In this document: positions 32,800-41,365 of the stretch, piece by piece
Position numbering within the stretch: the first letter of the stretch is position 1
How the letters are laid out: the number at the start of each line of letters is the position of its first letter
Source of the DNA: Candidatus Cloacimonadota bacterium
GTDB lineage: Bacteria > Cloacimonadota > Cloacimonadia > Cloacimonadales > TCS61
Length of the DNA stretch: 64,000 nucleotides
Direction of reading: 5' to 3'
Assembly (NCBI GenBank): GCA_030445745.1
Contig: JASUTE010000006.1
Span: forward strand, 1 to 64,000
Position numbers and translations under genes: made by a program
The notes under the pieces: model-generated
The model's database searches: none
The model's input: the letters and a program-made list of their open reading frames with translations, nothing else
What the model was told of the DNA's origin: nothing

Positions 32800-33835
32800 T
32801 TTTTTTATTTTAATCCTTTTGATAATTTTTATCGCTGGTTGTAGCTCTATTCCAATATTACAAGAAAGCAGAGTAGAAGCACAACCCCAATATTTGGAAG
32901 AGGTAAAAACAGCGCCTGAAGATGATACCAAAATAATTGAAGAATTACAAGATTTACAGAAGGTAGAATATGATGAATACAGAATTGGGCGTGGTAATAC
33001 TTTTGATGTAAAAGTTGTTGGGGAACCCGAACTATTTACCGAAAATGCTATTGTGAAAAATGATGGGTATATTTCACTGCAGATGATAGGTGAAGTTTAC
33101 GTTGCTGGTATGACTTTACCAGAGGCAGTTTCTGAAATTGAAAAGTACTATGCAAAATATTTGCGGGATCCAAAAGTATCGATTATTCCCCGCGAATTGA
33201 AAAGTGCAAATGTAACTATAATGGGCAAGGTGAAGCAACCAGGTAATTATGAAATAACTTCTAATATGAGAGTATTGGATGTAATAGCGGAGGCAAATGG
33301 ATTATCTACAGGATATGTTAATGGTGATACTATAGAGATTTCCGATTTAACCGGAGCGTATCTGGTGAGAGATAATAGGATTTTACCAGTAGATTTTTAT
33401 GAACTTGTTAGAAAAGGTAATATGATACACAACATTCCTGTTTTAGATGGAGATTTTATATATATACCATCACTAATAAACCAAGAAGTTTATATCTTAG
33501 GTAATGTTAAATCCCCTAGTAAATATCCTTATAAAGAAAATATGACTGTGATGCAGATGATAGCTCATGCTGGCGGAATAGATACTGGTAGTTATGCCAA
33601 CGTGTATATTATTCGTGGTGGACTTAACCATCCACGTGTTTTCGAGGTTAGTACCAAAGCTATTCTAAAAGGCAATGTACAAGACTTTCCTATAAAACAA
33701 AATGACATCGTCTATGTTTCTAGAGATTTTTTCAGCTCTTTCAACGAGCTAGTAGGAAAGGTATTGCCCGGCTTGCAAGCCATTCAGTCTGGCTGGATGA
33801 TAAAAGGCTTTATTGAAGACGAGATTAATAAGTAA
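32780..33835 (+). CDS. Outer-membrane polysaccharide export lipoprotein (Wza-like)
   Basis: 351 aa. Start chosen at ATG 32780 after GGAGGAGG; this overlaps the previous gene by 20 bases. Lipoprotein signal peptide with IAGC and Cys21. The Poly_export domain (about 60-150) has YRIGRGNTFDVKVVGEPELF and GYISLQMIGEVYVAGMTLPEA. Two SLBB-type domains follow: VTIMGKVKQPGNYEIT with VLDVIAEANGL, and VYILGNVKSPSKYPY with VMQMIAHAGGI. Wza-family proteins form the octameric pore that carries capsule or exopolysaccharide across the outer membrane. It works with the Wzz-like protein encoded just upstream. The C-terminal amphipathic helix (FFSSFNELVGKVLPGLQAIQ) fits the membrane-crossing barrel. Confidence 0.92.
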   Translation: MLKLNINFFILILLIIFIAGCSSIPILQESRVEAQPQYLEEVKTAPEDDTKIIEELQDLQKVEYDEYRIGRGNTFDVKVVGEPELFTENAIVKNDGYISLQMIGEVYVAGMTLPEAVSEIEKYYAKYLRDPKVSIIPRELKSANVTIMGKVKQPGNYEITSNMRVLDVIAEANGLSTGYVNGDTIEISDLTGAYLVRDNRILPVDFYELVRKGNMIHNIPVLDGDFIYIPSLINQEVYILGNVKSPSKYPYKENMTVMQMIAHAGGIDTGSYANVYIIRGGLNHPRVFEVSTKAILKGNVQDFPIKQNDIVYVSRDFFSSFNELVGKVLPGLQAIQSGWMIKGFIEDEINK

Positions 33836-33838
33836 ACA

Positions 33839-35200
33839 ATGCCGGGTTTTACAGAATCACTATCACAATTTAAATATATTCTGTTTTTTGTTACCCTAAT
33901 ATTTGGAGTTCCTTTAGGATATTTTTTATCTATAAATTTTCCGAAAATAGAAAAAGTGATTTTTTTCTTTATGATCTTTTTTACTGCGCGGATGGAAGAT
34001 ATAAATTTTGTTTCTCATGAACTATATCGAGGAACTAGCAGAGGTTTTGAAATAGGAATGGTGGATTTGATGACTTTTATCATCTTCCTGCTAATTCTAC
34101 ACCGACGTAATAGATATCCGATAAGGTGGTTTCCACCAGGCTCAGTACTTTATTTAAGCTATTTCTTTTTCAGTTTCCTATCGATAGGGAATGCTACTTT
34201 ATATTTAGAGTTTTTCTACGAAATTTGGAAAATGATTCGTATGTATTTCTATTTTTGGGTTATATACAATTATATAAATAGCTTTGATAAATTTGAAGAA
34301 ATGATGAAAGGTTTCTCGATTATTATCATTTTTATCAGTGTGTTTGTATTAAAACAAAAATACATCGATGGAATTTTCCAAACTCCCGGTCCTTTCCCTC
34401 ATCAAAATTCTCTGGTAATGTATCTAACGATATTGAATTGTTTGGTTTTTGCCTATATTATGAATAAAAAGCGTAAGATAAAGTTATGGTATTGGTTACT
34501 AGTTTTAGGTTTGGGCACGGTTTCTGTAATTTCTACATATTCACGAGCAGGTTTGGTTGTGTATGCTATCGCTATTGCTACTGTGTTATTTTTCTCGTTT
34601 GTGGAAGGCGCCTCAGTCCGTAAGGTGATAATAACGTTCATGGTTATGGTTTTGGGAGTTATTGTTCTAATAAGAGCAATGGATACTATTATACAAAGGT
34701 TTGAAACAGCCCCAGAGGAATCAACAAATACCCGCATTTTGTTAGCACAATCTGCTGTGAATATGGCTAATGATAAAACTTTAGGAATTGGATTGAATAA
34801 TTTTGGGTTAAAAGTTAACTTACCCTATCCTTATAGTAGTCATATAGAGGGAATTACACCTGAATCTAAGAATGGATTGGTAGAAACAATTTACTTGATG
34901 ATTGCAGCTGAAACTGGTTGGCATAACTTAGTTGTATTCCTAATTATGTTATTTTGGTTCTATTTTAGGAATTTTGCTAGCTACATAAAATATCGCAATA
35001 CAGATATTCATTACTTGACGATTGGTATAGCTGGTGGTTTATTAGGAATATATTTGCAATCTTCCCTGGAATGGGTTTTGAAGCAGACGAATAATTTCTA
35101 TCAGCTAATGATGGTGTTTGCCATCATAGTTGTATTGCCCAAGTTAGAAAGAAGATACAAAATATTACAACGGAAAAGGAGCATATATTATGCAGGATAA
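33839..35200 (+). CDS. O-antigen ligase/polymerase-like membrane protein (Wzy-type)
   Basis: 453 aa with about ten hydrophobic segments across the whole chain. Between two helices it has the long extracytoplasmic loop of Wzy_C/O-antigen ligase proteins (PF04932). Charged residues flank FEIGMVDLMT, FPHQNSLVMY and YSRAGLVVYAIAI, and NTRILLAQSAVNMANDKTLGIGLNNFG carries the conserved R and the G.G.N motif. It probably polymerises repeat units on the periplasmic face. Wzy and WaaL cannot be told apart by eye; Wzx, Wzz and Wza genes alongside favour Wzy. Ten-base overlap with the next gene. Confidence 0.85.
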   Translation: MPGFTESLSQFKYILFFVTLIFGVPLGYFLSINFPKIEKVIFFFMIFFTARMEDINFVSHELYRGTSRGFEIGMVDLMTFIIFLLILHRRNRYPIRWFPPGSVLYLSYFFFSFLSIGNATLYLEFFYEIWKMIRMYFYFWVIYNYINSFDKFEEMMKGFSIIIIFISVFVLKQKYIDGIFQTPGPFPHQNSLVMYLTILNCLVFAYIMNKKRKIKLWYWLLVLGLGTVSVISTYSRAGLVVYAIAIATVLFFSFVEGASVRKVIITFMVMVLGVIVLIRAMDTIIQRFETAPEESTNTRILLAQSAVNMANDKTLGIGLNNFGLKVNLPYPYSSHIEGITPESKNGLVETIYLMIAAETGWHNLVVFLIMLFWFYFRNFASYIKYRNTDIHYLTIGIAGGLLGIYLQSSLEWVLKQTNNFYQLMMVFAIIVVLPKLERRYKILQRKRSIYYAG

Positions 35201-35576
35201 AAAAAACGAAAGTTACCTCGATAATATTAATCCAACCATAAAGAAAACTTTGAACCATGAGCAGAAACAAGAGATAAAAAGTGTTTTAAAGAGGTTATTA
35301 CCACCAGCATATGGGAAAGAAGTAATAGATATAAGATTTACCTTCTGGTTTTTAAAAAAATGGTATTTTGTGTTTATATTTGGTTTAGATCAGCGGCGGG
35401 ATATTGAATTTATGCCAGATCAGCGCCAAAACAGAGCGCTAATAATAATATTTAAAGCTATTATTTTTCTATTAATAATATTAGGTTTATTAGCTTCTGC
35501 TTTTGGTATTTTGTATGCCTTGAAATCTATTTCGGGAATAGATCTTTTCCCATCTTCCCATTTTAATATTCTCTAA
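35190..35576 (+). CDS. Small membrane protein of unknown function in polysaccharide locus
   Basis: 128 aa, overlapping the Wzy-like gene by 10 bases. The N-terminal half is soluble, with a compact motif LLPPAYGKEVIDIRFTFWF then KKWYFVFIFGLDQRRD. One long hydrophobic segment, about 85-112, follows. I recall similar short proteins with a 'VDIR ... GxDRR' signature beside cell-surface genes in other bacteria, sometimes misnamed as an aromatic-pathway enzyme. There is no enzymatic evidence here. It probably belongs to the export complex. Eight bases before the flippase gene. Confidence 0.55.
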   Translation: MQDKKNESYLDNINPTIKKTLNHEQKQEIKSVLKRLLPPAYGKEVIDIRFTFWFLKKWYFVFIFGLDQRRDIEFMPDQRQNRALIIIFKAIIFLLIILGLLASAFGILYALKSISGIDLFPSSHFNIL

Positions 35577-35584
35577 GAGGATAA

Positions 35585-37156
35585 ATGCAGGGGAGTTATA
35601 AAAAATCAGTTTTCTTAAACACTTTGGTTACTTACAGTTCTGTTTTTGTAACCTTTATTACAGCTATATTCACTACCCGAATCTTATATTTAGGGTTAGG
35701 TGAAGTGGCTTATGGCTTTTGGGTTTTAGTTTGGTCTATTTTTGGTTATTCCCTACTATTAGATTTTGGTTTTGGCACCTCAATAAAAAAATATACTGCG
35801 GAAGTTGTGATAACACAAAACTATGAAGTTTATAACAAACAAGTTAGCACAGTTTTTAGCACCTATGCGTTTATGTCGATCATCATTATTGCTGCTACTT
35901 TTATTGTGCAATTCTATTTACAAGAGATATTTCAATTTCCAAACGATGCTAATATTTTGTACTTTAGAAAGGTTTTTGTTATATTGGGAATTGGGGTAGC
36001 GTTTACCTTTCCTACAGGAGCTTTTCAGGAAATATTAAACGGATTGAATAAAATCTATATTACTCATCTAATTAAAATTTTCAATCGTCTTTTTACCCTT
36101 TTAGGTTTATGGCTTATCTTAAAATTTAATTATGGTTTGATCTTAATCGCTACTTATTCTATTATTATTAATTTTCTTTCTAATGTTGTTATCGCCTATT
36201 TTGCCTTTGGAAATCTTCCTAAGATGAAGATTAAGCTGTCCAATTTTGATTTTTCCATGTTAAAAGATGTTGTTAGTTTTAGCTTTTTTGCCTATTTAAT
36301 TATGTTTTCTAATATGATTATTTACAAAACAGACCAGCTTGTATTAGGCGTAATGTTGGGAGTTAGCTCTGTGGCTGTGTATCAGATTGGATCCAGAATA
36401 TCAAATATTTTAAATAAGATTTCGGGACAATTCCAAAATTCGCTTTCTCCTATAGCAGCAACACTTTTTAAAGATAAACAGCACAAACGTTTGCAGAATA
36501 TACTTCTACGAAGCAATAAGCTTATAACTTTTATAGCTGTAATCAATTTTATCATTTTAACTATTTTAGCAAAACCAATATTAAATGTATGGTTAGAAAT
36601 AGATAATCCCAAAATACTACAAGTGGCTTATGTAATGAATGTCTCTGTGTTATTGCTCATATTGTTTAGAAGTGGATCTTCCAAAGTACTTTTAATGACA
36701 GGTCATCATAAATTTCTGTCTAAAGTTGCATTGATAGAAAGTTTTTTTAACATTGTTTTCAGCATTATTTTTATCAAGTTAGTGGGTGTGATTGGAGTTG
36801 CCTTAGGAACTCTCTTACCTAATTTCATTATTAGTGTATTCTTTATTTTCCCTGCAACATGCAGATTTAGTAAAGTGAAGCCAACCTACTATTTTTATAA
36901 GATCTATCTACCGGTTTTGCTCAATACTATAATTCCTGCAGCTATTTTGCTTATTTTCCGAAATTATTTAGTATCTGGAAATTGGAACCTGTGGAAATTA
37001 GCTTATTCAGCAGCTCCAGCAGCAATTGTTTACATTTCTACAGGCTATCTATTCATACTTACAAAAGCAGATAAACAAGAGTTGAAAGACACCATACAGC
37101 CAGTATTTCAAAAATTCAAAACAGCTATTTTTAGGAAAAACTTGACTGAACAATAG
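35585..37156 (+). CDS. Polysaccharide flippase (Wzx-like, MOP superfamily)
   Basis: 523 aa with about 14 predicted transmembrane segments. The start is GSYKKSVFLNTLVTYSSVFVTF, and the family pattern LGEVAYGFWVLVWSIFGYSLLLDFGFGTSIKKY matches lipopolysaccharide or exopolysaccharide flippases of the Polysacc_synt family. Further helices include KTDQLVLGVMLGVSSVAVYQIG, a conserved segment with the D...G pattern. It flips the undecaprenyl-linked repeat to the periplasmic side for Wzy polymerisation. It is the last gene of the locus; the next gene starts 31 bases later with its own ribosome site. Confidence 0.9.
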   Translation: MQGSYKKSVFLNTLVTYSSVFVTFITAIFTTRILYLGLGEVAYGFWVLVWSIFGYSLLLDFGFGTSIKKYTAEVVITQNYEVYNKQVSTVFSTYAFMSIIIIAATFIVQFYLQEIFQFPNDANILYFRKVFVILGIGVAFTFPTGAFQEILNGLNKIYITHLIKIFNRLFTLLGLWLILKFNYGLILIATYSIIINFLSNVVIAYFAFGNLPKMKIKLSNFDFSMLKDVVSFSFFAYLIMFSNMIIYKTDQLVLGVMLGVSSVAVYQIGSRISNILNKISGQFQNSLSPIAATLFKDKQHKRLQNILLRSNKLITFIAVINFIILTILAKPILNVWLEIDNPKILQVAYVMNVSVLLLILFRSGSSKVLLMTGHHKFLSKVALIESFFNIVFSIIFIKLVGVIGVALGTLLPNFIISVFFIFPATCRFSKVKPTYYFYKIYLPVLLNTIIPAAILLIFRNYLVSGNWNLWKLAYSAAPAAIVYISTGYLFILTKADKQELKDTIQPVFQKFKTAIFRKNLTEQ

Positions 37157-37187
37157 TAATTTTAGTAAATTTAGATAAGAGGCAGAT

Positions 37188-37958
37188 ATGAAAAAGAGTA
37201 ATTTGGCATTAATGATTTTGTTTGTAATTATTTTTTTTATATTTGGATGTGCTAGCACCAAATATACACAAAAAATTCCTAAGGGTGTTCATACCAAAAA
37301 GATCTTAATAAGATCGGAACCTACCAAGGCTAAAATATTCTTGAATGACAGTTATCTGGGAATCACTCCTGTGAAAACTGAACTGTGGTACAGCCATCGT
37401 AGTTCCATAAATATCAAGGCTGAGCCACTTTATCCTAACCAAATTCCGCAAAATATTTACCTCAGAGTACCGCCAATCCCTGAAAAAATGACTATTTATA
37501 TGGATTATAAACCCAAAGTAAGAGCTGAATTGGAAGAGCAGAATGAATTGATCCCTGATAAAGTTCTAGTAGAAGAGATCCCTATTATCCAAAAAGTTCC
37601 CTACGACTTTCCCATTATCTATTTTGAGTTTGATAAATCAGCTATTCGTGAGAGTGAAAGTGGCAAATTGCAAGAAGTAGCTGAAATTATTTCTAAAAAT
37701 CCCAATTATATTTTGGCTATTCATGGATACGCCGATGAGCACGGTAGCTTAGAATATAATAAAAAACTCTCTATCAATCGTGCTGATGCAGTTAGGCAAT
37801 ATTTAGTTAAACTGGGCGTAACCCCTGAGCAGTTAAAGAGTTATGGCCATGGTGAAGTTCCCACAATTACCTCTAACGGCTATGAACTGGAATTTAAAAA
37901 TAATAGAATAGTCATCTTTAAACTGTACAAAAAACCAGAATCGCCACCCCAAAAATAA
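37188..37958 (+). CDS. OmpA-family lipoprotein with PEGA domain
   Basis: 256 aa. Lipobox FFIFGC with Cys21, then a PEGA-type domain about 40-105 (RSEPTKAKIFLNDSYLGITP) and an OmpA C-terminal domain about 135-250. The latter includes IYFEFDKSAIRESESGK, HGYADEHGSLEYNKKLS, NRADAVRQYL and a final NNRIVIF. It binds peptidoglycan from the outer membrane in a Pal-like manner; the Asp and Arg contact positions are present (DEHGS, NRADAV). It could be Pal, but the PEGA domain is an addition. It follows the polysaccharide locus but is not obviously part of it. Confidence 0.88.
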   Translation: MKKSNLALMILFVIIFFIFGCASTKYTQKIPKGVHTKKILIRSEPTKAKIFLNDSYLGITPVKTELWYSHRSSINIKAEPLYPNQIPQNIYLRVPPIPEKMTIYMDYKPKVRAELEEQNELIPDKVLVEEIPIIQKVPYDFPIIYFEFDKSAIRESESGKLQEVAEIISKNPNYILAIHGYADEHGSLEYNKKLSINRADAVRQYLVKLGVTPEQLKSYGHGEVPTITSNGYELEFKNNRIVIFKLYKKPESPPQK

Positions 37959-37966
37959 AATTTTTT

Positions 37967-37994
37967 TTGCAAATTTTCTTTAATTTCCTATAAT
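37967..37994 (+). promoter_or_regulatory. Candidate promoter of lon
   Basis: TTGCAA at 37967-37972 and a perfect TATAAT at 37989-37994 are separated by 16 bases. The predicted start lies near 38001, which leaves a roughly 68-base leader before the lon ATG at 38069. This is the best -35/-10 pair by eye in the window. Confidence 0.5.
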
Positions 37995-37996
37995 TT

Positions 37997-38027
37997 AAAT
38001 AGTGAGTGACTAAGTTTACCACTATTT
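37997..38027 (+). promoter_or_regulatory. Inverted repeat at the lon transcription start
   Basis: AAATAGTG at 37997-38004 is repeated inverted as CACTATTT at 38020-38027, with 15 bases between. It sits at and just after the predicted start, so it could be an operator for a repressor or a leader hairpin followed by a T run. It is not the CIRCE sequence. The arms are AT-rich and could be chance. Confidence 0.35.
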
Positions 38028-38068
38028 TTTTGTATATCAAAAATTTTTAAAAGCAATTTGGAGGATAG

Positions 38069-40402
38069 ATGGCAAAAAAAGCCGAAAAAAAAGAACAATA
38101 TCCTGTGATACCTTTACGGAACACGATAGTGGTTCCCAATATTATAACACCCTTATTGGTAGGTAGAACAGCTTCTTTGAAAGCTACAGAACAAGCTATT
38201 TTAGATGACAGTAAGATATTGTGTCTTACTCAGAAAAGTAATATTAAATCTGAAGCAGATCCTAAAGCAAAAGATCTTTATAGACTGGGTACGCTTTGCA
38301 CGATTTTGCAAGTGTTACGCCTTCCCGATGGTACTATAAGGCTTTTAGTAGAAGGCATAGAGCGCATAAAAATAAAACGTTTCCAAAGAAACCGAAACTA
38401 TTTGCAAGCATCTTTTCAAGCAAATCCTAAGGTAATAACTGCTTCCGAACTGCAAATAGTAGCTTTAGTTAGAAGCTTGAAAAAGGCATATGATAAATAT
38501 ATAAATCTGAATAAATCTGTTCCAGAAGAAACAATGATGCCAATAGGAGATAATACCGACCCATTAGAGTTTTTCTATTTTGCTTTGGCAAATTTGCAAA
38601 TAGATGTTAAAAAGAAGCAAAAGATATTCGAAATGGATGAATTGTATGCTTCTCTTAAAGAGTTGTATAACATTGTAAATCAGGAAGTAGAGATCTTGAA
38701 GCTGGAAAAGAAGATTGATGTTTCGGTGAAAAACAAACTCAATAAGATACAGAAAGAATATTATCTTACCGAACAATTAAAAGCCATTCACAAAGAACTG
38801 GGAGTAAGCAAAGAAGAGAAAACTGATCTGCTTGAATTCCGAGAAAAAATAAAAAAAGCAAATCTGAGTCCGGAAGCTAGGAAAAAAGCTGAAGAAGAGG
38901 TAAACAAATTAGCTCGTTTGAACAGTATGTCTCCTGAATATTCTGTGGTGCATACTTATTTGGATTGGATATTAGATTTGCCTTGGGATGAACCAGAATA
39001 TAAAGATTTCGACCTAAAAACTGCCCGAGAAATATTGGACAAAGATCACTATGGATTGGAAAAAGTAAAAGAGAGAATTTTGGAATATCTGGCTGTGGTG
39101 ATAATGGCGAAAAAGGTAAAAGGGCAGATTCTATGTTTTGTGGGACCTCCCGGTGTAGGCAAGACTTCCCTGGGAAAATCAATTGCCAAGGCGATGGGAC
39201 GTAGATTTGTTCGCCTTTCCTTAGGAGGAGTGCGCGATGAAGCAGAAATCCGTGGACATCGCCGCACCTATGTGGGAGCTCTGCCAGGCATTATTATTCA
39301 AAGTATGAAAAAAGCTGGCACCAAAAATCCGTTGATAATGATGGATGAAATAGATAAACTTAGCAGTGATTTCAGAGGTGATCCTGCCTCAGCTTTGCTC
39401 GAAGTTTTGGACCCAGAACAAAACAATAGTTTTCGTGATCACTATTTAGATTTTAATTATGATCTTTCTCAGGTTATTTTTATAACAACGGCCAACACCT
39501 TGAATTCTATTCCACGGCCTCTGTTAGACCGTATGGAAATTATAGAATTACCAGGCTATACAGCTTATGAAAAGATTAATATAGCTACCAAACACCTTGT
39601 TCCTAAAGTGCTGAAAGAACATGATGTACATGAGGTTTTAAAGATAACCTACCAGAAAGCAGCTTTGGAAAGAATAATAAAGCAATACACTCGCGAAGCC
39701 GGAGTTCGCGAATTGGAAAGACAGATCGCAAAAATTTTACGTAAAGTGGTGAAAAAAAGAGTAGAGAATAAAATTGGCGATACTATAAAAATAAAAGCTT
39801 CCGATTTGGAAGATTATCTGGGAGTTCCCAAACATCTTTATTCGGAAGTAAACCGCAAAGATGCTGTGGGCTTAGTAACTGGCCTGGCCTGGACACCGTT
39901 TGGCGGTGAAACCTTGCAAATAGAAATTGTTAAGGTTAAAGGCAGCGGTAAGTTGAAACTTACAGGGAAACTGGGCGAAGTTATGCAGGAATCGGCTCAG
40001 GCTGCCTTCAGTTTTGCTCGCTTACATGCTAAAGAATATGGAATTGACGAGGATTTTTATAAAAAATATGATATCCATATGCATGTACCCGAAGGTGCTA
40101 TTCCCAAAGATGGCCCATCTGCCGGAGTTACCATTGTTACAGCTCTAATTTCGGTTCTGGCAGAGAAAAAAGTAAGACATGATATCGCTATGACCGGCGA
40201 AATTACTCTGTCTGGCACTGTGTTGCCTATTGGCGGTTTAGCGGAAAAACTAATAGCTGCCAAACGTGCTAAAATAAAGAATGTTATTATTCCAGCGAAA
40301 AATGAGCCTAACTTAAAAGAGATCCACGAAGAGATAAAGAAGGGCTTGAATATAATGTTGGTTAGCAGAGTGGAAGAAGTTTTAAAAGAAGCCCTTAAAT
40401 AA
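38069..40402 (+). CDS. lon: ATP-dependent protease Lon
   Basis: 777 aa, the usual size for LonA. The N-terminal substrate domain (to about 200) begins YPVIPLRNTIVVPNI. A coiled coil is followed by the AAA+ domain with Walker A GPPGVGKTSL (from about residue 359), Walker B LIMMDEIDKL and sensor region FITTANTLNSIPRPLLDRME. The protease domain has catalytic Ser684 (PKDGPSAGVT) and Lys727 (GGLAEKLIAAK), the spacing seen in E. coli Lon. It degrades misfolded and regulatory proteins. The candidate promoter with an inverted repeat lies upstream. The next gene starts on its last base. Confidence 0.97.
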   Translation: MAKKAEKKEQYPVIPLRNTIVVPNIITPLLVGRTASLKATEQAILDDSKILCLTQKSNIKSEADPKAKDLYRLGTLCTILQVLRLPDGTIRLLVEGIERIKIKRFQRNRNYLQASFQANPKVITASELQIVALVRSLKKAYDKYINLNKSVPEETMMPIGDNTDPLEFFYFALANLQIDVKKKQKIFEMDELYASLKELYNIVNQEVEILKLEKKIDVSVKNKLNKIQKEYYLTEQLKAIHKELGVSKEEKTDLLEFREKIKKANLSPEARKKAEEEVNKLARLNSMSPEYSVVHTYLDWILDLPWDEPEYKDFDLKTAREILDKDHYGLEKVKERILEYLAVVIMAKKVKGQILCFVGPPGVGKTSLGKSIAKAMGRRFVRLSLGGVRDEAEIRGHRRTYVGALPGIIIQSMKKAGTKNPLIMMDEIDKLSSDFRGDPASALLEVLDPEQNNSFRDHYLDFNYDLSQVIFITTANTLNSIPRPLLDRMEIIELPGYTAYEKINIATKHLVPKVLKEHDVHEVLKITYQKAALERIIKQYTREAGVRELERQIAKILRKVVKKRVENKIGDTIKIKASDLEDYLGVPKHLYSEVNRKDAVGLVTGLAWTPFGGETLQIEIVKVKGSGKLKLTGKLGEVMQESAQAAFSFARLHAKEYGIDEDFYKKYDIHMHVPEGAIPKDGPSAGVTIVTALISVLAEKKVRHDIAMTGEITLSGTVLPIGGLAEKLIAAKRAKIKNVIIPAKNEPNLKEIHEEIKKGLNIMLVSRVEEVLKEALK

Positions 40403-40644
40403 TGGATTTCACCATAAATTCGGAAGAAATTCTGCCGGATTCTTCCCATAGATATCTTATCCAAATAGATTCCAAACAATTAATGTATTTGGGTTATTTC
40501 TTAGAAAGTTTGGAAGGGATATGTAATTATTCCACTCCAAACCCAAGTCAGCCAATACTTCAAGTAGATGTTGGGGAAGATCAATTAGAAATCTTCAAAG
40601 AGGTAATGGCATTTTTAAAAAGTTGGAATTTGGATAATTCCTAA
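40402..40644 (+). CDS. Short DUF4911-like protein
   Basis: 80 aa, start overlapping the lon stop by one base (TAATG), so it is coupled to lon. The chain HRYLIQIDSKQLMYLGYFLE, then SLEGICNYSTPNP, fits the DUF4911 pattern: a strand-helix-strand unit with 'ylkId...i.yl.fiiE..eGi'. Function unknown; cytoplasmic. Its last 30 bases overlap the 3' end of the convergent TauE gene, which is unusual but supported by good reading frames on both strands. The family call is from memory and tentative. Confidence 0.6.
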   Translation: MDFTINSEEILPDSSHRYLIQIDSKQLMYLGYFLESLEGICNYSTPNPSQPILQVDVGEDQLEIFKEVMAFLKSWNLDNS

Positions 40645-41364
40645 TAATTTCAAGGAAGCTGCTACCACAGCAATTGTTAATACTATCTTCACCGCCTTTT
40701 CACCACCTTTCACGGCAGTGTGTACTCCTATAAAAGCGCCAAGGCTAGTTCCCAGTGCCAAAATAAGTCCATACACCCAAACAATTTTCTTAGATAGAGC
40801 AAAAATAATAACAGCAATAATGGTATAACATAACACAATGAAAACTTTTACAGCATTTGCTTTAACCAGGTTGAAGTTTCCTACCAAATTCAATGTGGCT
40901 AAAAAAATAAAACCTACTCCGGCTTGAATAAGGCCGCCGTATATTCCTATAAAAAAGAAGATCAAAAATTCTATCGCTTTGGGTAATTTACGCTTTTGCA
41001 GGTTTGGTTTAGGGATGAACATTACCACTAAGATAAATAAGAAAATTCCAGCCAATATTTTATCGAATACTTCACTTCTGATATTAACAGCGGTTAATGA
41101 ACCTAAAATTGAGCCTAAGACTGCTGCAATAGTAATGTGAACAATTGGTTTTATATTTAATTGCCTGTGGTGATGAAACCGGGAGGTTGCCATAATATTT
41201 TGGAAAAGAATTCCAATTCTGTTAGTAGCATTTGCAGCTACCGACGGAATTCCAGCCAAAATTAGTACCGGTAGAGTAAGGGTTGAACCACCGCCCGCAA
41301 TTGTATTGATGAAACCTGCTAAAACGCCAGTAAGGAAGAGGATAAAAATTATAAAAAAGGACAT
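40615..41364 (-). CDS. TauE/SafE family membrane transporter
   Basis: 249 aa with about seven to eight hydrophobic helices. The N-terminal half has LTGVLAGFINTIAGGGSTLTLPVLILAG, the typical glycine-rich repeat of the TauE/SafE (YfcA) family, and the second half repeats it as IYGGLIQAGVGFIFLATLNL. These proteins export sulfite, sulfoacetate or related anions. The substrate here is unknown, and no sulfur-metabolism genes are in the window. It is downstream of, and one base from, the glycosyltransferase gene on the same strand. Confidence 0.88.
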   Translation of the reverse strand: MSFFIIFILFLTGVLAGFINTIAGGGSTLTLPVLILAGIPSVAANATNRIGILFQNIMATSRFHHHRQLNIKPIVHITIAAVLGSILGSLTAVNIRSEVFDKILAGIFLFILVVMFIPKPNLQKRKLPKAIEFLIFFFIGIYGGLIQAGVGFIFLATLNLVGNFNLVKANAVKVFIVLCYTIIAVIIFALSKKIVWVYGLILALGTSLGAFIGVHTAVKGGEKAVKIVLTIAVVAASLKLLGIIQIPTF

Positions 41365-41365
41365 G

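Noticed and set aside
40057-40479. 140-aa minus-strand frame across the lon 3' end
   Set aside because: Covers the lon protease domain in antisense and the start of the next gene; no supporting motif.
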